Source: JBEHWX01 sp048498995
Lineage (GTDB): Bacteria > Bacteroidota > Ignavibacteria > OLB7
Reading direction: 5' to 3'
Assembly (NCBI GenBank): GCA_048498995.1
Contig: JBEHWX010000130.1
Coordinates: 1 to 14,977 of the forward strand
DNA: 14,977 bases
Part shown: piece after piece, positions 1 to 5,665 of the stretch
How positions within the stretch are numbered: position 1 is the stretch's first letter
Layout: each line of letters begins with the position of its first letter
Notes under the pieces: model-generated
Databases searched by the model: none
What the model saw: only the letters and a program-made list of their open reading frames with translations
What the model was told of the DNA's origin: nothing
Position numbers and translations under genes: made by a program

Positions 1-40
1 CGGCGACGGCGGCCTGCACTGAGCGTGGAGGCGCCGGCCT

Positions 41-421
41 TCAGAATGCGTCGATGATATGTCGGATCTCGGGAGCTCCGTCGCGTCCGGTGGCGTAATC
101 GACGGCCACCACGTCGAAGCGGGCCTCGTAGTCGACGATGCCGCGGAGCTGCACGAACGCGCCGGCAAGCCGACGCAGCCGCTTCCGCTTGGTGATGGTG
201 ACCGCCTCCTCCGGAAGCCCGTACTGATGCGAGCGCCTGGCCTTCACCTCGACGAACACCAGCACGCTTCCGTCGCGCATCACCAGATCGATCTCCCCCT
301 CGCGGCCGACGTGAACGTTCCGCTCTACGAGCGTATATCCGAGCGCGAGCAGGAACTCGAGGGCGATCTCCTCGTGGCCGGCGCCATCGCGGCGGCTGTT
401 GAAGGGGATCGCCGGCTCCAT
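41..421 (-). CDS. yraN: YraN/UPF0102 family nuclease-fold protein
   Basis: A 126-residue protein of the UPF0102 (YraN) family, which has a restriction-endonuclease-like (PD-(D/E)XK) fold; its cellular role is poorly defined. The diagnostic block is visible: the Gly-Arg-Glu-Gly-Glu-Ile-Asp stretch at residues 39-45, with Asp45 as a predicted metal ligand, then the Glu58-Val-Lys60 motif. Near the C-terminus, an RFDVVAVD strand (101-108) is also typical. The length is normal for the family. The ATG shares one base with the tyrS stop (TGATG on the minus strand), which fixes the start and points to translational coupling. No separate promoter is visible, so it is probably the last gene of the smpB-tyrS-yraN run. 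The 40 bases left of its stop show no recognisable gene. Confidence 0.93.
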   Translation of the reverse strand: MEPAIPFNSRRDGAGHEEIALEFLLALGYTLVERNVHVGREGEIDLVMRDGSVLVFVEVKARRSHQYGLPEEAVTITKRKRLRRLAGAFVQLRGIVDYEARFDVVAVDYATGRDGAPEIRHIIDAF

Positions 422-1641
422 CACTCGGTCACCAGCCGGAGGAATTTCCGCTTGCCGACCTTCAGCACCGCGGTGGGGAGCGGCTCGTAGAGGAAGTTGA
501 CATCCTCGACGCGCACGCCGTCGATCGACACGCCTCCTCCCTGGATCAGCCGCTTGGCCTCCCCCTTCGACGGAGCGAGCCCCGCGCTGACGATCAGATC
601 GGTGATATGCACCGGCCCGAGGACGGCGTAGGAATCCATCTCCTCCGGCGCGGCCTTCTGGATGAAGATCCTGTCGAACTCCTCCTCGGCCTTGAGCGCG
701 GTCCCCTCGCTGGTATAGAGGGCAACAACCTCGCGGGCCAGGCGGCGCTTGGCGTCGCGCGGATGGAGCGCGCCGCTTTCGAGGTCCGCCTTCACCTGAT
801 CGAGCGCATCGCCACCGTAGAAGGCGGCAAACTCGAAGTAGGTCATCATCGCGTCGTCGGGGATCGAGAGGAGCTTGCCGTACATGTCGTTCGGGAAATC
901 GCTCAGGGCGACGTAGTTGCCGAGCGACTTGGACATCTTCTCGTGACCGTCGAGGCCGACGAGGATCGGGCAGGTGATCACCGCCTGCGGCTCCTGTCCG
1001 TAGGCGCGCTGGATGTCGCGGCCGGCCAGGAGGTTGAACTTCTGGTCGGTGCCGCCGAGCTCCACGTCCGACTGCACGGCCACCGAGTCCATCGCCTGCA
1101 CCAGCGGGTAGAGGAACTCGTGGAGCGAGATCGGCACCTCCGCGTTGAAGCGACGGTGGAAATCCTCCCGCTCGAGCATCTGCGAGACGGTGTACTTGGA
1201 GGCGAGCGCGATCACCTCGGCGAAGCTCATCTTCGAGAGCCATTCGGAGTTGTAGACCATCTTGATCCGCTTGCCGGAGAGGATCTTCGTGGCCTGCTCG
1301 AAATAGGTCTGGCCGTTGCGTCGCGTCTCATCGAGCGAGAGCGCCGGGCGGGTCTTCGAGGTGCCTGAGGGGTCGCCGATCATGCCGGTGAAATCGCCGA
1401 CGATCAGGATCGCCTGATGTCCGAGATCCTGGAAGTCGCGCATCTTCCGGAGCACGACGGCATGCCCGAGATGGAGATCGGGACGCGAGGGATCGGCACC
1501 GAGCTTGACGTTGAGCGGCTTGCCGGTCGCGATCGATCGCTCGATTTTCCTGGCGAGCTCCTCCTCGGGAATGATCTCCTCGGTGGTCCGCCGGATCACG
1601 TCCATCTGCTCGTTCAGCGGGGGAAAGAGTTGTGCAGTCAT
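421..1641 (-). CDS. tyrS: Tyrosyl-tRNA synthetase
   Basis: A 406-residue class I aminoacyl-tRNA synthetase that charges tRNA-Tyr with tyrosine in the cytoplasm. The HIGH signature is HLGH at residues 57-60 and the second ATP-binding signature is KMSKS at 235-239. The KMSKS form, rather than KFGKT, suggests the TyrZ-type subgroup of bacterial TyrRS. The Gly-Asp-Phe-Thr motif at 82-85 and the DVELGGTDQKFN block at 192-203 are further active-site conserved regions. Residues from about 340 to the end resemble an S4 RNA-binding domain, including the GEAKRLIQGGGVSIDG segment. The length is complete for the family. The start has no strong Shine-Dalgarno sequence. It lies about 100 bp downstream of smpB on the same strand and overlaps yraN by one base. 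Confidence 0.97.
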   Translation of the reverse strand: MTAQLFPPLNEQMDVIRRTTEEIIPEEELARKIERSIATGKPLNVKLGADPSRPDLHLGHAVVLRKMRDFQDLGHQAILIVGDFTGMIGDPSGTSKTRPALSLDETRRNGQTYFEQATKILSGKRIKMVYNSEWLSKMSFAEVIALASKYTVSQMLEREDFHRRFNAEVPISLHEFLYPLVQAMDSVAVQSDVELGGTDQKFNLLAGRDIQRAYGQEPQAVITCPILVGLDGHEKMSKSLGNYVALSDFPNDMYGKLLSIPDDAMMTYFEFAAFYGGDALDQVKADLESGALHPRDAKRRLAREVVALYTSEGTALKAEEEFDRIFIQKAAPEEMDSYAVLGPVHITDLIVSAGLAPSKGEAKRLIQGGGVSIDGVRVEDVNFLYEPLPTAVLKVGKRKFLRLVTE

Positions 1642-1742
1642 CTCGGTCTTCTATCAGTATTGAGGTCTTCGTCTCAGTGGGGAGTCGTTTCGAGGGCACC
1701 GGCGGCGCCGTCGGCGAACTGTCTTCGTGGAGCCGGGGGAGC

Positions 1743-2195
1743 TCACTCCTCGCGCAACCGACGCTCGGTATCCCGCTTCTTGATCGTTTCCCGCTTGTCG
1801 TAGAGCTTCTTGCCGCGGGCAATGCCGATCTCCACCTTCAGGTTCGGTCCCTTGAAATAGACCGCGAGCGGCACCAGCGTCAACCCTTTTTCGGCCACGC
1901 GACGGATGATCTTCTCGAGCTCCCGTTTGTGGAGCAGCAGCTTCCGGGGACGGGTCGGCTCGTGGTTGTTGATGTTCCCCTGCTCGTAGGGCTGGATGGT
2001 GCATCCCTCCAGCCAGAGCTCGGAGCCGCGCGCGGCGGCGTAGCTCTCCTGCAGCGAGATCTTCCCGGCGCGCACCGATTTCACCTCGGTGCCGCGCAGC
2101 ACGATGCCGGCCTCGATCTTGTCGAGGATCTCGAACTCGAATCGCGCCTTCCGGTTGGTCACGATCGTCTTTATCGGAATCTTTTCTTCGGGCAT
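1743..2195 (-). CDS. smpB: SsrA-binding protein SmpB
   Basis: A 150-residue SmpB, the tmRNA partner that delivers SsrA RNA to stalled ribosomes for trans-translation. Family hallmarks are visible in order: the GTEVKS motif at 35-40, EPTRPRKLLLHKRE at 79-92, GLTLVPL at 104-110, and the basic C-terminal tail around GKKLYDKRE at 128-136. The frame stays open to a further upstream ATG at 2252, but the family begins about where I placed the start (Met-Pro-Glu-Glu-Lys). The extra 19 residues would be unusual, so the start at 2195 is preferred. No strong Shine-Dalgarno sequence is visible. No ssrA (tmRNA) gene was seen in this window. smpB is the first gene of a run with tyrS and yraN. Confidence 0.96.
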   Translation of the reverse strand: MPEEKIPIKTIVTNRKARFEFEILDKIEAGIVLRGTEVKSVRAGKISLQESYAAARGSELWLEGCTIQPYEQGNINNHEPTRPRKLLLHKRELEKIIRRVAEKGLTLVPLAVYFKGPNLKVEIGIARGKKLYDKRETIKKRDTERRLREE

Positions 2196-2468
2196 AGTCC
2201 GTGCGGAAAGAAGGATCGCAAAGATACGGAGGAAAGTCGGATGGCGGCTCATCGATGGCGTGGCTGCTCGCGTGTGGGAACACGGAGGGAGCGGGCGAGA
2301 CCGAGGTGGAATGCGGGCGGAAGCGTGGCGCGATGGTGGTGAGCGCCGGGTCGCGGCATGATACGGCGCGGGGCGCGTGGTGGAGGCTCCGACGGTCGGG
2401 ATAGCGAGAGGAGAATCGATGGCGATCCTCCCCTCCCTCTCCCGCTCCCCTTCCGTCGATCGGGTTAT
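2196..2468. other. Intergenic region upstream of smpB
   Basis: Non-coding stretch between the smpB start and the hairpin that follows the DUF4173-type gene. I find no convincing protein or RNA gene. Short open frames here have arbitrary composition and no ribosome binding sites. The smpB promoter should lie here on the minus strand; TATCTT at about 2228-2223 is a possible -10 box, but no good -35 partner is evident. The region also holds a G-rich tract, listed separately. Confidence 0.5.
2430..2450 (-). repeat. Potential G-quadruplex tract
   Basis: On the minus strand this reads as four G runs (GGGG, GGG, GGG, GGGG) separated by loops of 3, 3 and 1 bases, matching the usual G3+N1-7 rule. It sits in a 29-base tract (2426-2454) that is all pyrimidine on the plus strand except for one G at 2444. 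It lies about 235 bases upstream of the smpB start and a short distance beyond the DUF4173-type gene's hairpin. Folding and function are inferred. Confidence 0.5.
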
Positions 2469-2495
2469 GCGGTCGGCCCCCTCGGGCCCGACCGC
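2469..2495 (-). terminator. Hairpin abutting the DUF4173-type stop codon
   Basis: Perfect 8-bp inverted repeat, GCGGTCGG (2469-2476) with CCGACCGC (2488-2495), with an 11-base centre that can add three more G-C pairs. On the minus strand it begins at the base directly after the TGA (2498-2496). No T-run follows it on the minus strand, so it is a hairpin terminator without a U-tract or an mRNA 3'-end stabiliser. Confidence 0.5.
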
Positions 2496-3920
2496 TCAGT
2501 TTCGGACGCCGGGGAGCGTCGGAATGAACGGGGCGAGCGTGCTGGTTTCGGACGGTCCGGTCATGGCATCGCCGCCCCGGCTCACCGCGGCGCGTGCCCG
2601 CGCGCGGGACCAGTTCCAGCTCAGCCACTCCTCGGTGCCTCCCCAGCGGAAGGCGAGCCTCCGGGCCACGACCGTCCGGTCCGACGACGAGAGCCCCTTC
2701 ATCCCCTCCACGATCGTCGGCACGGCGTCGGCGCTGAGCAGGCCGAGGTAGTCGGCATCGATCGCCTTGCCGAGCGCGCCACGCTCGATATTCGTCGCGG
2801 CGATCCGCGCGTCCGGGTTCAGCAGGTTGAGCAGGAGAATCGCCAGAAGTCCGGAGAGCGCGGCGCCGCCGGCGAACGACGCGCGCTGTCCGCGGAGCAC
2901 GGTGAGCACGAACCAGAGGAAGAGGGCTCCCATCCACCACATGAACGCCGTGGTGTAGAAGCGGAGCTCGGTCTGTCCGTACTCGGCCTGGTAGGTCTGC
3001 ATCCGGAAGAGCGCCGAGGCCATGATGACGAAGAGGAGAAGGACCTGCAGCAGCGAGAGCCCGCGCAGCAGGAGCCGGCCGCCACGCCCTTGCGGCCGCG
3101 CCAGCCAGTCGGCCGCCAGCAGCAGCGGCAGCTCGACGGCGGTGATCGTCACCAGCTCGAAGAAGCCGCTCCGCGCGTACTCGGCGAAGGTGAGCCCGCC
3201 CCCTTCCCTGACGAAATCGGCGCCGCCGAAGAGATACCGGAGCTGGATGACGACGAACGAGATGAACAGAAGGTCGATCGCGCCGAGAACGCCGGCGATC
3301 CCCCAGGCGAAGAAGAGGCTCCAGACCCCATGTCTCAGAAGAGCCCCGATGTCGAGGATCTCGACCAGGAGCCTGCGATAGAGCGGATCGGCCGAAACCA
3401 GCAGCCCGCCGAAGAGAAGGAGAACGGGGAGCGCGAGGATGCCGCCGCGGAGGATCGCGGTGAACCGTCCGAGCCCGCGGCTTCCCTTCACCCCGTCCCA
3501 TTCTATCTCCCTGGAGAGGATGGCGGCGGTTCCGACGGTCGCGCCGCCGATGAGCAGAAGCCCGCTTCGCAGGTAATCGGCGATCGCCGCGCGCGCCGGC
3601 CGCCGCCCGCCGCCGCCGAGCAGGAGCATCGCGAGGATCACGCCGATCGCCGCCAGATCGAGACCGATCAGGATCGGCGAGGCACGCAGCGCCACGCACG
3701 AGGCGAACAGCAGAATCGCGCCTCCCCCGAGCACCGTGACCGGCGTCCCTCCGGTGCGGTGCCATCGTCGGAGCATCGCCAGCGTGATCACGTCGAGCAC
3801 CGCCACGATCACCACGTTGATCCCCCATTCCTTCCCGTCGAGCATCAGATCGTGAAGGCTCCCGAGCGCCGTCGCAGCGCCGAGAATGCCGAATCCGATC
3901 CGCGATTCATCGCTCACCAT
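2496..3920 (-). CDS. DUF4173/DUF4153-type polytopic membrane protein
   Basis: A 474-residue inner-membrane protein with many hydrophobic segments (for example about 10-22, 34-50, 62-78, 82-102, 118-135, 158-176, 198-228, 252-272, 285-304, 322-342 and 350-367). Motifs I associate with the DUF4173 (DUF4153-like) family are SADPLY at 176-181, the FAEYARSGFFELV block at 245-257, YGQTELRFY at 314-322 and the NPDARIAATNIER region at 368-380. The C-terminal ~100 residues are soluble. The biochemical function is unknown. The start is well supported by a strong Shine-Dalgarno sequence (GGGAGGA, 5 bases from the ATG). It follows the winged-helix gene on the same strand after a 76-bp gap that carries an operator-like site shared with the head of the cluster, which suggests control by that regulator. 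Confidence 0.88.
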   Translation of the reverse strand: MVSDESRIGFGILGAATALGSLHDLMLDGKEWGINVVIVAVLDVITLAMLRRWHRTGGTPVTVLGGGAILLFASCVALRASPILIGLDLAAIGVILAMLLLGGGGRRPARAAIADYLRSGLLLIGGATVGTAAILSREIEWDGVKGSRGLGRFTAILRGGILALPVLLLFGGLLVSADPLYRRLLVEILDIGALLRHGVWSLFFAWGIAGVLGAIDLLFISFVVIQLRYLFGGADFVREGGGLTFAEYARSGFFELVTITAVELPLLLAADWLARPQGRGGRLLLRGLSLLQVLLLFVIMASALFRMQTYQAEYGQTELRFYTTAFMWWMGALFLWFVLTVLRGQRASFAGGAALSGLLAILLLNLLNPDARIAATNIERGALGKAIDADYLGLLSADAVPTIVEGMKGLSSSDRTVVARRLAFRWGGTEEWLSWNWSRARARAAVSRGGDAMTGPSETSTLAPFIPTLPGVRN

Positions 3921-3925
3921 GATCT

Positions 3926-3933
3926 TCCTCCCT
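3926..3933 (-). promoter_or_regulatory. Strong Shine-Dalgarno of the DUF4173-type gene
   Basis: Minus-strand AGGGAGGA, five bases from the ATG at 3920. It is the clearest ribosome binding site in the window and contrasts with the apparently leaderless gene at the head of the same cluster. Confidence 0.8.
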
Positions 3934-3953
3934 GAAGTCGAGATTCGCAGAGA

Positions 3954-3970
3954 ACTTTACGCAACAAAGT
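3954..3970 (-). promoter_or_regulatory. Operator-like site, copy 1
   Basis: Plus-strand actttacgcaacaaagt, with imperfect dyad symmetry (ACTTT ... AAAGT arms of 5 bp around a 7-bp centre). It is identical at 15 of 17 positions to the site at 5106-5122. It lies 34 bp upstream of the DUF4173-type ATG. I infer that the winged-helix regulator encoded next door binds it. Confidence 0.6.
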
Positions 3971-3996
3971 AGACGAACAAAAAAAGAGATGGTTCC

Positions 3997-4464
3997 CTAG
4001 CCGTTCCGGGTCCGGCGGATGAGGGATTCCATCTGCGTGAGGTAGCGCTCGAGCGCTCCCTTTCCTTTCGGGGTCAGGCGGAACTCCGTGCGGGGAAGCC
4101 GTCCCTCGAAATATTTCGTGCAGGTGATGTAGCCGGCCTCCTCCAGCTTCCGCGCGTGGACGCTGAGGTTGCCGTCGGTGACGCCGAGCAGCCCTTTGAG
4201 GTCGTTGAACGTGAGGGTGTCGTTGACCGCCAGCGCGCTGACGATGCCGAGCCGGGCGCGCTCGTGAATCAGCGTGTCCAGCTCGAGCGGCACCGAGCTC
4301 GACGTGCCCGTCCCCGCCACGCCCGCGCCCGCCACGCCCGTCACCGACGCGCCCGCGCCCGAGACGCCGGTGGCCGAGGCGCCCGCGTCCGGCGTGCCGG
4401 TAACGCCGCGTCCGCGTCGACGGGAGGCTCCGGGGGATTCCGATGATTGACGTTTAGCTGCCAT
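3997..4464 (-). CDS. Winged-helix transcriptional regulator with a Gly/Ala-rich N-terminal repeat
   Basis: A 155-residue protein whose C-terminal part (about 60-145) matches the short winged-helix regulator family (HTH_34-like). A helix near DTLIHERARLGIVSAL is followed by the recognition region around LLGVTDGNLSVHARKLEEAG and a wing ending in RTEFRLTPKGK. Family members are usually about 100 residues. Here about 57 extra residues precede the domain: a basic stretch (ASRRRGRG, 13-20) and three imperfect 10-residue Gly/Ala/Ser/Thr/Val repeats (26-55). ATG at 4464 is preferred; GTG at 4470 is an alternative. GTG at 4293 would give a protein of the usual length without the repeat. Its start overlaps the end of the membrane-protein gene by 11 bases, indicating coupling. 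Probably a DNA-binding autoregulator of the cluster. Confidence 0.88.
   Translation of the reverse strand: MAAKRQSSESPGASRRRGRGVTGTPDAGASATGVSGAGASVTGVAGAGVAGTGTSSSVPLELDTLIHERARLGIVSALAVNDTLTFNDLKGLLGVTDGNLSVHARKLEEAGYITCTKYFEGRLPRTEFRLTPKGKGALERYLTQMESLIRRTRNG
4300..4389 (-). repeat. Three imperfect 30-bp coding repeats in the regulator
   Basis: Encodes three 10-residue units (DAGASATGVS, GAGASVTGVA, GAGVAGTGTS). At DNA level a plus-strand cgccacgcccg occurs at 4315-4325 and again at 4330-4340. The composition predicts a disordered linker, and copy number is likely to vary between strains. Confidence 0.7.
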
Positions 4465-5068
4465 TGCCACGCGCGATCACCGCGCCGAAGATGATGAACA
4501 TGCCGCCGAAGCCGATCCCCATGTAGAGATCGCCGGTGCCGACCGGCAGGAAGAGCGCCACCGCGCCGACGATCATCAGCACCAGCCCCATCAGCGGGAC
4601 CACGCGGATCGAGAACGCGCCGGCGGTGATGATCCCCGCGCCGAAGAGCATCAGCCAGAGCGCCGGCAGCACCGACCAGACGCCGGCGCGCGCCAGCCCC
4701 AGCGTCAACAGCGCCGCGGCCACCATCGGCGGCAGCAGTCCGAGCGTGTACTTGCGTCCGGCGCCGGTGAGGATCGGGATCCCCTCGGCCCGCGCCTTTC
4801 TGACGGTGGCCCAGCCGAGACAGAGGAAGCCGATCACCGCCTCGGCCAGCCAGGTGCCGAGCCAGGCAAGGTGATCGCCACGTGTCGAGGCCACCACCGC
4901 GGCGACGATCGCGCTGCATCCGACGGCGACGGTCCACCATCCGGGCACCGCCGTGAACGCGCTCGAGCGCTCCATCGTCTCGCGGATGAAGCGGAGATTA
5001 TCGGCCGCCAGCGCTTCGCGCGAGGCCAGCTCCGCAAGTCGGGGTCGGGAAGATCGATCGGCCAGCAT
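4454..5068 (-). CDS. Six-segment membrane protein upstream of a winged-helix regulator
   Basis: A 204-residue protein with a charged cytoplasmic-looking N-terminus containing FIRETMERSSAFTAVPGW (27-44), followed by about six hydrophobic segments (roughly 45-61, 70-88, 108-128, 131-152, 157-175 and 182-199). A basic loop at 90-106 (RKARAEG ... GRK) separates segments 2 and 3. I recognise the arrangement as a conserved but functionally uncharacterised membrane protein often found next to short winged-helix regulators; that association is from memory. The frame extends to 5119, but ATG at 5068 is chosen because a good promoter sits directly upstream, so the longer form would not be transcribed in full. 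The gene overlaps the regulator by 11 bases. A regulatory or sensory partner role is inference. Confidence 0.83.
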   Translation of the reverse strand: MLADRSSRPRLAELASREALAADNLRFIRETMERSSAFTAVPGWWTVAVGCSAIVAAVVASTRGDHLAWLGTWLAEAVIGFLCLGWATVRKARAEGIPILTGAGRKYTLGLLPPMVAAALLTLGLARAGVWSVLPALWLMLFGAGIITAGAFSIRVVPLMGLVLMIVGAVALFLPVGTGDLYMGIGFGGMFIIFGAVIARGNGS

Positions 5069-5074
5069 GTCGCA

Positions 5075-5103
5075 AGTATATCCTTGTGATCTCGAATCGG
5101 CAA
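5075..5103 (-). promoter_or_regulatory. Sigma-70-like promoter giving a leaderless mRNA
   Basis: On the minus strand, TTGCCG (5103-5098), a 17-base spacer, then TATACT (5080-5075). Only six bases (TGCGAC) separate the -10 box from the ATG at 5068, so transcription should begin at or next to the A of the start codon. The AAGGA upstream lies inside the spacer and so would not be in the mRNA. Confidence 0.62.
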
Positions 5104-5105
5104 GT

Positions 5106-5122
5106 ACTTTACGCGACAAAGA
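5106..5122 (-). promoter_or_regulatory. Operator-like site, copy 2
   Basis: Plus-strand actttacgcgacaaaga, 15 of 17 positions identical to the site at 3954-3970. It ends two bases from the -35 box of the promoter for the gene at 5068, and its edge also forms the 8-bp palindrome aagtactt (5102-5109). Position and duplication suggest autoregulation by the winged-helix protein. Confidence 0.6.
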
Positions 5123-5133
5123 AACGCGGAGAC

Positions 5134-5169
5134 GCCGGCGCCGTTACCTCGACGGACAACGGCGCCGGC
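5134..5169 (-). terminator. 12-bp perfect hairpin downstream of the PHA-system gene
   Basis: GCCGGCGCCGTT (5134-5145) and its perfect inverted copy AACGGCGCCGGC (5158-5169), with a 12-base loop. It lies 70 bases beyond the stop of the minus-strand gene at 5239 and just upstream of the operator and promoter at 5122-5075, so it probably insulates the two units. No clear T-run follows. Confidence 0.5.
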
Positions 5170-5176
5170 CACGCCG

Positions 5177-5215
5177 GTCGGGCGACACGCGCCCGGCGAC
5201 AATCGCCCGGCGACA
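5177..5215. repeat. 14-bp periodic short repeat
   Basis: GGCGACA occurs at 5181-5187, 5195-5201 and 5209-5215, exactly 14 bp apart. The last two copies share a 12-bp unit, cgcccggcgaca (5190-5201 and 5204-5215). It is intergenic, and its role is unknown. Confidence 0.55.
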
Positions 5216-5238
5216 CACCGGGACATGAACATCCGGAC

Positions 5239-5514
5239 TCAGCCGAGATGGCGATCGAGGTAGTGCTCGATCTCCCGCTGCACCATCCCCTGCATCGGCG
5301 AGGCGAGAATGCCGAGCTTGACCACCACGTCGACATTACTGTCGGTCACGGCGATCTTGCCGTCGACGCCGCTCCGCTCGAAGGTGAGCTCGTCGCCGTT
5401 CCAGCGGTAGGATATGCCGAGGCGCCCCTTCATCTCCTGGGCGATCTCCTCGATGGACTTCTTTGCGCGCTCCTTGCCGAGCGTATGATTCCGGTTGACG
5501 TGAATCGTTGACAT
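5239..5514 (-). CDS. Polyhydroxyalkanoic acid system family protein
   Basis: A 91-residue soluble protein resembling the PHA_gran_rgn family (polyhydroxyalkanoic acid system protein). The typical start HVNRNHTLGKERAK (5-18) is present, followed by a helix (IEEIAQEMKGRLG), a short beta region with YRWNGDELTFERSGVDGKI, and a C-terminal helix ending in REIEHYLDRHLG. The family name comes from members near PHA granule genes. No PHA synthase or phasin gene lies in this window, so a link to storage polymer here is unproven. ATG at 5514 is chosen from the family start. No strong Shine-Dalgarno sequence is visible. A possible -10 box TAGAAT lies at 5530-5525, ten bases upstream. The gene stands between two hairpins, suggesting a single-gene transcript. 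Confidence 0.85.
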   Translation of the reverse strand: MSTIHVNRNHTLGKERAKKSIEEIAQEMKGRLGISYRWNGDELTFERSGVDGKIAVTDSNVDVVVKLGILASPMQGMVQREIEHYLDRHLG

Positions 5515-5553
5515 GGTTCGGTTGATTCTATGTTCGTTGCGGCACGAGACGCC

Positions 5554-5577
5554 GCGGAGCCGATTGTTCGGCTCCGC
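5554..5577 (-). terminator. 10-bp perfect hairpin between protease and PHA-system genes
   Basis: GCGGAGCCGA (5554-5563) and TCGGCTCCGC (5568-5577) form a perfect 10-bp stem with a TTGT loop on the plus strand. It lies about 90 bases beyond the protease stop and about 40 bases before the PHA-system start, both on the minus strand. No T-run follows, so it may be a terminator, an mRNA stabiliser or a 5'-leader structure. Confidence 0.5.
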
Positions 5578-5665
5578 CGAATCAGGCAGCATTTCATGGG
5601 CCACCCGATACGCCCCGCTCGGTGTCGGCGGGAAGATACGGCGCGAATGCTCCGGCGGACCGAGC

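Noticed and set aside
607..1368. 253-codon plus-strand frame
   Set aside because: Antisense shadow of tyrS.
1642..1742. Possible hairpin or leader between smpB and tyrS
   Set aside because: GC-rich palindromic bits (around cggcggcgccgtcggcg) lack a stable stem and T-run. No T-box or other tRNA-sensing leader is recognisable.
2358..3935. 525-codon plus-strand frame
   Set aside because: Antisense to the DUF4173-type gene, with a highly charged, low-information product.
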